Positions 1-6,328 of a stretch of 6,685 bases of DNA are shown piece after piece. Made by a program: the position numbers and the translations under genes. Numbering within the stretch: the first letter of the stretch is position 1; every line of letters begins with the position of its first letter. The notes beneath the pieces were generated by a model, which ran no database searches, was not told the DNA's origin, and saw only the letters and a list, made by a program, of their open reading frames with translations. Source of the stretch: Deltaproteobacteria bacterium UBA796 (GTDB lineage: Bacteria > Myxococcota_A > UBA796); assembly GCA_002296975.1 (NCBI GenBank), contig DBIS01000213.1, forward strand, positions 1-6,685. Direction: 5' to 3'.

Positions 1-1
1 C

Positions 2-64
2 TCACACGGTTCTCATGGCTCTCACGGCTCTCATGGCTCTCATGGTTCTCACGGCTCTCATGGC
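2..64 (+). repeat. 9-bp tandem repeat, seven units, coding for SHG
   Basis: Seven head-to-tail 9-base units with consensus TCTCATGGC. Unit 1 differs at three positions (bases 4, 7 and 10); units 3 and 6 have CAC instead of CAT; unit 5 has GGT instead of GGC; units 2, 4 and 7 are identical. Only codon third positions vary, so the repeat is a protein repeat kept by selection and not a fresh DNA slippage product. Because the period is three codons, gain or loss of units would keep the frame. The array may continue upstream of base 1. Confidence 0.93.
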
Positions 65-73
65 CAGTGGTGA
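2..73 (+). CDS. Ser-His-Gly repeat peptide, putative RiPP precursor (C-terminus, 5' partial)
   Basis: Frame 2 is open from the first complete codon and reads seven consecutive Ser-His-Gly triplets, then Gln-Trp and TGA (71-73). Against the consensus unit TCT-CAT-GGC there are six base differences among the seven units, and every one falls on a third codon position and is silent. In the other two forward frames the same differences change the residue. This is strong internal evidence that the frame is translated and that the peptide is under selection. There is no Cys, Thr, Tyr or Phe in the visible part. The stop overlaps the start of an rSAM gene and three more rSAM genes follow, which is the usual context of a precursor peptide; the repeats would be the core. 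The start, any leader and the full repeat number lie outside the window. His-Gly-Ser fits the His-Xaa-Ser pattern of HxsA-type repeat proteins (recalled, not searched). A His-rich metal-binding tail is the main alternative. Confidence 0.82.
   Translation, partial: SHGSHGSHGSHGSHGSHGSHGQW
67..73 (+). promoter_or_regulatory. Tandem GTG starts and GTGA stop/start overlap
   Basis: GTG at 67-69 and GTG at 70-72 are both in frame with rSAM protein A, and the precursor stop TGA occupies 71-73. The overlap predicts reinitiation by ribosomes finishing the precursor. No purine-rich ribosome site is evident in the repeat DNA just upstream. Confidence 0.6.
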
Positions 74-1044
74 ACCAACTCATTTTAACGGTCACGCGCG
101 CCTGTAATCTCCGGTGCAGCTATTGCCCGACCGCCAAAGACGGTTGGCCATCGCTCACACCCGACGATGCCCGCCAGGCCGTGCGCTTATTCTCCGAACA
201 ATATGGTGGCGGGGCGATTAAGATTTTTGGTGGCGAGCCATTACTGGTCCCCGATGTTGTCAGAGCCGCCATGGAAGAGGCCCGAGGTCGACCCAATATA
301 CGTTGGGTCTATCTCTCCACAAACGGTCTCGGCTTGGACCAGAAATGGCTCGACTTCATGAGCCACTATCCCAAAGGAATCCTGACGATATCAATGGATG
401 GCACCCCCAAGGACCACCGTGCCCAAAGGCGCGCGAACGACCCTTCGGTGCCTGACAGTTATGCTCACCTGATGGATATCCAGGGTGCACTACTCAAAAC
501 ACCCCGGGTGGTCATCACCCAAACCATCGCACCCTCCACTGCCGTTCGGGCAGCGGAAAACCTGAACCACCTGATGGGGCTTGGCTTTTGGAGATTTAAC
601 TTTTTGCCCGGCTACTATATCCCGTGGCGCAGCCATCAATTGAGCGCCCTCGAGCAGTCTTTCGGTGAAATGGCCGACCTAATAACAGAGCGCTGGGCCC
701 AGATGGAGCGAACCTATGTGCGCAACCTCTTCACCCTGGCCCCCACCCCCTTCTTCAATACCGGGCTTGTGGTCGACGCTGACCGCACCATCCACCCATC
801 CAATGTGGGACTCTCTGGCGCCCTCGACCACACCCGTGATCAAACCATTATTGGTACACTCGACGACCCTCCTGACGCCCAGGCCCTCTTGGATGGGGCA
901 AACCGGGTATCCGCCCTGCTCGACACAGCCCTTTCTAAGCATGTGATGCACTCCACCCAGGCTGTCGATGCCCAGTTAACTCAGTTTTGCCGTGGACTTT
1001 ACCCGCATTGGGCCCGCTATAAGCGGCGAATGGCGGCGGCATGA
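70..1044 (+). CDS. Radical SAM protein A, probable peptide maturase, no auxiliary cluster
   Basis: Predicted 324-residue rSAM enzyme, expected to cleave SAM reductively and start radical chemistry on the upstream repeat peptide. The [4Fe-4S] motif CxxxCxxC is C12/C16/C19, almost at the N-terminus. The SAM-binding GGEP is at about 54-57, an STNG strand at 83-86 and an ISMDG strand at 107-111, all typical of the partial TIM barrel. The C-terminal part has a DGxI-like segment followed by IGTLDD, the layout of SPASM-type proteins, but the only further Cys is C307, so no auxiliary Fe-S cluster is expected. It resembles the C-terminal half of the 1061-residue protein downstream. Start: tandem GTG codons lie at 67 and 70. 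I chose 70 because it makes a GTGA overlap with the precursor stop, the same junction type as the third rSAM gene. The frame is also open through the repeats but offers no start codon there. No clear Shine-Dalgarno is seen, so coupling to precursor translation is likely. The fold is clear; the substrate is inferred. Confidence 0.9.
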   Translation: MNQLILTVTRACNLRCSYCPTAKDGWPSLTPDDARQAVRLFSEQYGGGAIKIFGGEPLLVPDVVRAAMEEARGRPNIRWVYLSTNGLGLDQKWLDFMSHYPKGILTISMDGTPKDHRAQRRANDPSVPDSYAHLMDIQGALLKTPRVVITQTIAPSTAVRAAENLNHLMGLGFWRFNFLPGYYIPWRSHQLSALEQSFGEMADLITERWAQMERTYVRNLFTLAPTPFFNTGLVVDADRTIHPSNVGLSGALDHTRDQTIIGTLDDPPDAQALLDGANRVSALLDTALSKHVMHSTQAVDAQLTQFCRGLYPHWARYKRRMAAA

Positions 1045-2042
1045 GCGAAGCCACACAAGTCTCCGAATTGGGCCTAGATGATGACGCTACACCTTGGATC
1101 GGGCCTGGCGGTGCGGTAATGGAACGGCTGGAGTTGCACCTGACCTACACCTGCCCAGAGCGGTGCGTGTTTTGTTCAGAGGCCCACCGAATGGAGAAGT
1201 ACAACCCCTTTCCCGTCACCTGGGGTCGCGTGGCATCTATTCTTCGAACACACGCAGCCCGGGGTGTGACCGCGGTTCACCTCACCGGTGGTGAGCCCAC
1301 GATCCACCCTCGTTTTGTCGATGTGCTCAAGCTGGCTAAAAAGCTTGGCATGCGGACCTCCGTTGGCACCATCGGCACCATGCTGCGGCGTCCCGATTTT
1401 GCCGCATCTGCCCTGCCCTACCTCGACGAGGCTCTGTTCTCAATTCATGGCCCCTCCGCCGATATACACGACGCCATCACCGGCAGGGACGGAAGCTTTG
1501 CTCAAGTCACCGAAGCACTAAAACTCGCCGTCGCCCATCGCCCAGGATTTGGGACCTTCGTGAACACCGTCATCACCGCCGCCAATATCGACCACCTGGC
1601 TGACACGGTAGATCTGGTTCAGTCGATGGGGGCTAGCCTGATCATTATCTCCAATACCACCCCGGAAGGCCATGGCGAAAACCGCTATCAAACCTTGGCG
1701 GTGCCCCTCGAAAAGCTCGCTGCAATACTGCCGACCATCCCCGCCAAAGCAGGCAAGGCCATCGTTCGTTTTTTTGGCGTGCCCATGTGCTTGCTTGGCG
1801 ACTATGCCAGCCACTCCAACGACCTCCATTGGGACCCACGGGTCACTGTCGAATGGCAATCCGACCCTGGCCGCGTGGCTTTTACCGGCATTTACTCATG
1901 GGCTCCCGACCGACGCCGGGTTCATGTGGATGCATGCAAAGATTGTAAGCTCAATGGGGTATGTTCAGGGGTCTTCGACAAATATGCACAGATGTGGTCA
2001 ACAGACTTGCTTCGACCACCGACAATAGGCGGACAACCGTGA
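1041..2042 (+). CDS. Radical SAM protein B with C-terminal twitch/SPASM-like cluster
   Basis: Predicted 333-residue rSAM enzyme. The CxxxCxxC motif is C38/C42/C45, followed by LTGGEP (GGEP at 83-86) and a SIHG...HD...G..GSF stretch in mid-protein that is common in MoaA/PqqE-like rSAM proteins. The C-terminus has C250 in a GVPMC context and then C299/C302/C308 spaced CxxCxxxxxC followed by SG and a Tyr. This four-Cys set suits one auxiliary [4Fe-4S] cluster of the twitch or shortened SPASM type. ATG at 1041 overlaps the preceding stop as ATGA, so the start is well supported. The first 25 or so residues are acidic and not part of the barrel. The closest relative in the window is the next gene, which shares the Cys layout at both ends. 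A role in modifying the SHG peptide is inferred from operon position only; the reaction is unknown. Confidence 0.9.
   Translation: MSEATQVSELGLDDDATPWIGPGGAVMERLELHLTYTCPERCVFCSEAHRMEKYNPFPVTWGRVASILRTHAARGVTAVHLTGGEPTIHPRFVDVLKLAKKLGMRTSVGTIGTMLRRPDFAASALPYLDEALFSIHGPSADIHDAITGRDGSFAQVTEALKLAVAHRPGFGTFVNTVITAANIDHLADTVDLVQSMGASLIIISNTTPEGHGENRYQTLAVPLEKLAAILPTIPAKAGKAIVRFFGVPMCLLGDYASHSNDLHWDPRVTVEWQSDPGRVAFTGIYSWAPDRRRVHVDACKDCKLNGVCSGVFDKYAQMWSTDLLRPPTIGGQP
2027..2033 (+). promoter_or_regulatory. Possible ribosome binding site for rSAM protein C
   Basis: AGGCGGA lies 5 bases before GTG 2039, inside the end of the preceding gene. It is an imperfect match to the Shine-Dalgarno core. It supports the GTG at 2039 over the in-frame ATG at 1961, which would force an overlap of more than 80 bases. 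Confidence 0.4.
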
Positions 2043-3133
2043 ATCAAGGTCCAAGCAATCAGCCTTTCAACGCCGAGCGTGACCCCCGGAAAAACGTTGA
2101 AATAAACATCGGAAAAGCATGCAATAACCGTTGCGTCTTTTGTATCGACGGACTGCCCAAGCGCGAAGACCGCACCTATATGGATTACGAGGCGATGAAG
2201 TCCGAGTTGAGCAGGTGGTATGGCGAAGGCCATCGCTCCGTTGGGTTTTTAGGGGGCGAACCCACCACCTACCCGCGTATTGTCGACTCGGTCGCCTATG
2301 CAAAGGACCTCGGCTACTCCCGAATTGCCATCGCCACAAATGCCACGAAATTACGCCTGCACCACTTCACCGACCGCATCCTTGAAGCTGGCCTCACCCG
2401 CATCACCATCTCAATGCATGGCCACACCGCCGATTTAGAGGACCGACTCACACGGGTTCCCGGCAACTTCTTAAAGAAGGTCGCCGCCATTCAGTACCTG
2501 CAGCAAAAACGGCGAGAAGGCTACCTGCCCGATGGCCTGAGCGTGAACGTCGTCCTTAATGGCTGGAATGCCCCATATCTACCAAAAATGATGCAATTCT
2601 TCTATAAAACCATGGGTTTAGATGATTTGAGAGTGAACTTTATTCGCCCCGAGGGCTATGCCGAAGGCGATTCCGACCTCACCCCCCGGTTTCAGGCGGT
2701 CATGCCGACCTTGCTCAAAGCCATCATTCTCAACGAACAACACTTTAAAAAGGTCTTCACATTTGGGGGCATTCCATTTTGTGCGATGCCCAAGGCCTTG
2801 CGTAACAATGAGGACTTACTCCGCCGGTACATGGGTGAATATCGCGATTTGAGCACATCTTGCTCCATCCGGTCCGAAGGCGGCGACCTCATACCCCCAG
2901 GCGAAAAGCCAGATCCCAACAGTTGGGTCAAAGGGCCCAAGAGTTCAACAGTGGACTTTGACAAGGCCGCCAATCGCGCGCGTTTTAACTGGCAGGACCG
3001 TAAAAAGAATGACCTCAAAAGCCCACTGGAGGCCTGCCTTAGCTGTGATTTTGAGCCGGTGTGTGAGGGTGTCTGGAAGGGCTACCTCGAGATTTACGGC
3101 CCCTCTGAATTCAAAGCGCTGAAGCGAGCATAA
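2039..3133 (+). CDS. Radical SAM protein C with C-terminal twitch/SPASM-like cluster
   Basis: Predicted 364-residue rSAM enzyme starting at GTG 2039, giving a GTGA overlap with the stop of protein B. An upstream in-frame ATG (1961) exists, but it would add 26 residues encoded wholly within gene B and not needed by the fold. CxxxCxxC is C28/C32/C35 and GGEP is 72-75. An ATNAT strand and an ISMHG...RVPG stretch follow. The C-terminal cysteines are C248 (in GIPFC), C275, and C333/C336/C342 spaced CxxCxxxxxC followed by EG and a Tyr. This is the same arrangement as protein B, so the two are likely paralogues from a tandem duplication with later divergence. A lysine- and proline-rich insertion of roughly 50 residues lies between C275 and C333 and is not matched in protein B. 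The predicted role is a second maturase acting on the same precursor; the chemistry is not deducible. Confidence 0.9.
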   Translation: MNQGPSNQPFNAERDPRKNVEINIGKACNNRCVFCIDGLPKREDRTYMDYEAMKSELSRWYGEGHRSVGFLGGEPTTYPRIVDSVAYAKDLGYSRIAIATNATKLRLHHFTDRILEAGLTRITISMHGHTADLEDRLTRVPGNFLKKVAAIQYLQQKRREGYLPDGLSVNVVLNGWNAPYLPKMMQFFYKTMGLDDLRVNFIRPEGYAEGDSDLTPRFQAVMPTLLKAIILNEQHFKKVFTFGGIPFCAMPKALRNNEDLLRRYMGEYRDLSTSCSIRSEGGDLIPPGEKPDPNSWVKGPKSSTVDFDKAANRARFNWQDRKKNDLKSPLEACLSCDFEPVCEGVWKGYLEIYGPSEFKALKRA

Positions 3134-3134
3134 A

Positions 3135-6100
3135 TTGAACCCTGAGCGCGAGGCTATCACCCGGGGCTGGTACTACGTCCAAGAGCCCCTCGACGGGCAA
3201 TTGGCGGATGGGTCGAGGCTGATAAATACGCCCACAGGAAAAACCCTCACCCGGCGGCTTCATGGCTGCACCGGACGCATTGTTGTCATCGACAAAAGCG
3301 ACCATGCGCTTTCGCCAGCGACGCTCCTGCGGGTTGCTTCGGCCTGCGGGGCGTGCCTACCAAGCGATGCCCATTTACAAGTGATTCTTGGCGGCCCCGG
3401 CACCCCAGCACGCTACGCTAAGGGTGTGTTGACCATAGATGGACCCTGGGTCGCTGAACAACCCATTCACCATCCAGTGGTGAAATGTGTATCCAAGGCC
3501 CTGGCTAAAGCTACACCCTCACCCGTCGCCAAAACCGAGACACGCGCTAAGCCCAGCAGACGCGTGCTGTGTTTTGAGTCTCTGATGAACGCGGACATGC
3601 CCCATAATGACCAGGAGCTCTCGGGGGGCGTCCTCCACATGATTTCACCCCTCGCCGGCACCGAAACCGAGGTCGTGTTCGCACGCGTGAAGATGGCCAT
3701 CACAGGAACCGACCGCCAAGCCGACGGGCTTGAGCAGCTCGACGAACCCCTCGCTAAGGGTCCTTTCGACCTGGTCTGCATCACCTTGCTCGAGGGCTAT
3801 TACGACGGTGTTGTTGAGCTTATCGCAGCATTGAGAGCGCGCGGTTGCCGGGCCCACATTGCAGTGGGCGGTGTGATGCCAAGCCTGGCCCCCGAACATG
3901 TCGCAGCCCATCTACCAGATGTCAGCTTCATTTGTAGAGGCGCTGGGGAGTGCTTTGTACTGCCATTGGTTCAGATTCTGGGAGAGGCGTCGATCGACCA
4001 TCCTCTGCGAATGGAGCAGATACACCAGCTCGCAGGCTTGAGCGGCCTCATCGCACGTGTCAACTCTGAACAAGGGCCCACCCTCGTCTCGGCCCGTTCA
4101 GACCAAGTGGTGACCGTGCCATCACTCGAGCGGGTTGACCTAGACCTCAGCAAATTAGCGCCACGCCATATTGAGGGAGGCATCGAAATCTCGACCTCAC
4201 GGGGTTGTATTCACAAATGCACCTTCTGCTCAATCCTGGGAAGAGAGCAATTTCAAGCCCGGTCGGCCGGCGGCATATTTTCACTATTGGAATGCTATGC
4301 CGCGCACTTCCGTGAGCTTTTTGGGCCCGACAACATCCCAGCTAACGCATACCGGGTCCATATCTGTGACGATGACTTCGCCTGCGACCGCGACCGGACC
4401 ATCGCCTTTTTTTCGCATCTGCTGGCCACTCCATTCCGGCTATCATCGGTCCAAGTCTCTATCGCAGACTTGTGTAAACGGGTCGACGGTCGATTGAGCA
4501 TCCAACCCGACGACGTCCTGCTCGACACCATCACACCTGCGTGTTTTGCAGACAGTGGCCGCCCGATTCCCACCGAAGACTTTGTTGCAGACCACAAGTC
4601 ACGAGGCTGGAGCAGCTACCTGCAAATCGGGGTGGAGACCTTCTGCGATGCAGAGCTAAAGCGCCTCGGAAAGGGCTACACCGTCGCCCATATTCGTGCC
4701 ATCGTTAATGCCCTCGCCGCCCGAGGCCTGCATATGGATGGTTACTTCATCCAGTCCAACTCAGAGACTACAGCGCTTGATCTCATCGCGGGCCTAGACG
4801 AACTCACCCGGACCAAGATGGCCCACCCGGTATTTTTTCACATCCGATTCCCAATCGTTCCGCATCTGGTGTCCTACTTCACCTCGGCCAACTACAGGCG
4901 CATGCTCCGCCATGGTCGAGAAGGCCACCAGCAGGTATTCAAAGTGTTGAGCGTCGACTCACACCCAGAGTATAGCTACCCATTGGTCTCTCACGACATC
5001 CCCCAGGACCCTTGGGTGGCCGAGGCCGTCGAGAAAGGCTTCTTTACCGACCAAGACCGTTATGCCGGAAGCTTTGAGCGCTTGCGCCAGGTGTGGCTCA
5101 ACCGCCTCGGCACCCTTGATGACGGCGCAGAAATCGCCCAAGGTGAGCGCCTGATACGACGCCTCGACGACCGGGCCCGCCGACGGGCTTTCGAGTTGCT
5201 CCGCGAGGCCCGGATGGTCGAGAACGGAAGACTGGAGTGGCGCCCTGGCATCCCAGATGTAGAGTCCGCAATGGCCAATACCACAGCGATCGTTGGCCCA
5301 CACGCCCGTTGGATCGGCCCATTTAAGCGGGCCATCAACGAGACCACACCACGCTTGGTGGTCATCCCGACTTGGCAATGCGAACTCCGCTGTCGATACT
5401 GCTTCATCCCCAAGCAAGACGGTCGGGTGATGGGTTTGCGTACCCTTGAGCGCAGCATCGACATGTTGTTGGCTGCCGACCACCCCTCGGTCATCCTGCA
5501 GTTTTTTGGCGGAGAGGCGCTGCTGGAGTGGCCCCTCGTTCAGCACGGCATTCTTTATGGGCTTGAACACGCCAAACACTTGGGGAAATCCATCGGGTTC
5601 ATCCTAAGCTCCAATGGGTTTTCCATCGACACGGACAAGCTGGCATGGCTCTCTCAGTTTCCGGTCAAGCTCGAGTTGTCTTTGGATGGCGACCCCGACA
5701 CTCAAAACCGGTATCGCCGCGCCCTCGCCAAGCACACTGATTCTTATGGCGAAGGAATCCCAGACAAGGCCGACATCATCGTGCGCTCTGGAATCGACCA
5801 CGAAGTGATCATGGTCGTCCACCCACAAGCGGTGGGGCAGATGCCCGAGAACTTTTTCCATATCGTGGACCTGGGCTTTGAACGGGTTCAGATCAACTTC
5901 GCCCTGGGCTACCTTTGGACCGCCGACCAAAAAAAGGTCTTCGCCAAGGGGCTACATCAAATCGGAATACAGCTCAAAGGGCGTTGGGCCAAAGGCGACA
6001 CTGCCAGCCTGATCAACCTCGAAGGTGCACCGGTGCCTGTTCGCCTCAATGGCGAAATTACCGTCGACTGGGATGGCACGATTTACGGAGGTAACGGGTT

Positions 6101-6320
6101 TTTACACGAGACCGAGCACAAACAGAAATTCGTTGTGGGCCACCTCGATGACCTTCGTTCCTTCGACACCTATTGGCTAGACAGCCCCAGCAACGAATAC
6201 CTACTCGACTGGTCTTACCCGCCGGCAATCACACAAAACAACCTGGACGTCGGTCGAATTTTTCGCAGTTTTCATCAATGGATGCACGCCCAGTCACCCG
6301 CTCGCCCTCAGGGGAATTAG
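3135..6320 (+). CDS. Double radical SAM fusion: B12-binding-like domain, rSAM 1, rSAM 2
   Basis: A 1061-residue protein. Residues 1-140 are unrecognised. About 144-290 looks like a cobalamin-binding Rossmann domain of the BchE-like class, with a DLVCIT strand, a VGGVMPSLAPE turn and an ICRGAGE end; the B12-ligating DxHxxG motif is not seen. rSAM 1 has C358/C362/C365 in a TSRGC context, CDDDF at 411-415 and IGVET at 498-502, typical of B12-dependent rSAM proteins. After a linker (about 600-735), rSAM 2 has C749/C753/C756, GGEA at 792-795 (Ala where Pro is usual), SSNG and LSLDG strands and a DGTI...VGHLDD tail without cluster cysteines; it resembles protein A. The start is TTG 3135, one base after the preceding stop. 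An in-frame stop at 3120-3122 excludes a longer protein, and no ATG occurs until deep inside. The ribosome site is weak. B12-rSAM enzymes often methylate or rearrange unactivated carbons, so backbone or side-chain modification of the SHG peptide is plausible but unproven. Confidence 0.9.
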   Translation: MNPEREAITRGWYYVQEPLDGQLADGSRLINTPTGKTLTRRLHGCTGRIVVIDKSDHALSPATLLRVASACGACLPSDAHLQVILGGPGTPARYAKGVLTIDGPWVAEQPIHHPVVKCVSKALAKATPSPVAKTETRAKPSRRVLCFESLMNADMPHNDQELSGGVLHMISPLAGTETEVVFARVKMAITGTDRQADGLEQLDEPLAKGPFDLVCITLLEGYYDGVVELIAALRARGCRAHIAVGGVMPSLAPEHVAAHLPDVSFICRGAGECFVLPLVQILGEASIDHPLRMEQIHQLAGLSGLIARVNSEQGPTLVSARSDQVVTVPSLERVDLDLSKLAPRHIEGGIEISTSRGCIHKCTFCSILGREQFQARSAGGIFSLLECYAAHFRELFGPDNIPANAYRVHICDDDFACDRDRTIAFFSHLLATPFRLSSVQVSIADLCKRVDGRLSIQPDDVLLDTITPACFADSGRPIPTEDFVADHKSRGWSSYLQIGVETFCDAELKRLGKGYTVAHIRAIVNALAARGLHMDGYFIQSNSETTALDLIAGLDELTRTKMAHPVFFHIRFPIVPHLVSYFTSANYRRMLRHGREGHQQVFKVLSVDSHPEYSYPLVSHDIPQDPWVAEAVEKGFFTDQDRYAGSFERLRQVWLNRLGTLDDGAEIAQGERLIRRLDDRARRRAFELLREARMVENGRLEWRPGIPDVESAMANTTAIVGPHARWIGPFKRAINETTPRLVVIPTWQCELRCRYCFIPKQDGRVMGLRTLERSIDMLLAADHPSVILQFFGGEALLEWPLVQHGILYGLEHAKHLGKSIGFILSSNGFSIDTDKLAWLSQFPVKLELSLDGDPDTQNRYRRALAKHTDSYGEGIPDKADIIVRSGIDHEVIMVVHPQAVGQMPENFFHIVDLGFERVQINFALGYLWTADQKKVFAKGLHQIGIQLKGRWAKGDTASLINLEGAPVPVRLNGEITVDWDGTIYGGNGFLHETEHKQKFVVGHLDDLRSFDTYWLDSPSNEYLLDWSYPPAITQNNLDVGRIFRSFHQWMHAQSPARPQGN

Positions 6321-6323
6321 GGA
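6319..6323 (+). promoter_or_regulatory. Shine-Dalgarno site for the last gene
   Basis: AGGGA is 5 bases before ATG 6329 and overlaps the stop of the double-rSAM gene. It is the clearest ribosome site in the window and fixes the start of the final open frame. Confidence 0.6.
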
Positions 6324-6328
6324 CCAGC

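Noticed and set aside
2..64. CRISPR array or noncoding satellite at the left edge
   Set aside because: Units are 9 bases with no spacers, and variation follows codon third positions, which points to a protein repeat.
1..69. N-terminal extension of rSAM protein A through the repeat in frame 1
   Set aside because: The frame is open but has no ATG, GTG or TTG before 67, and repeat differences change residues in this frame. The CxxxCxxC motif also sits at the expected distance from a start at 70.
15..107. Hydrophobic Met-Ala-Leu repeat ORF in frame 3 starting at ATG 15 and stopping at 107
   Set aside because: The unit differences are non-silent in this frame, whereas they are all silent in the SHG frame, and it would overlap protein A by nearly 40 bases.
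1518..1859. Minus-strand open frame opposite rSAM protein B
   Set aside because: It lies fully within a gene with conserved motifs on the plus strand; no ribosome site or domain supports it.
1961..2038. ATG 1961 as the start of rSAM protein C
   Set aside because: It needs an overlap of over 80 bases with gene B, while GTG 2039 gives the same 4-base overlap seen at other junctions and has a purine-rich site upstream.
4959..5579. Long minus-strand open frame (206 codons)
   Set aside because: It lies opposite the linker and second rSAM domain of the fusion, has no recognisable motifs, and is a shadow expected in GC-rich coding DNA.
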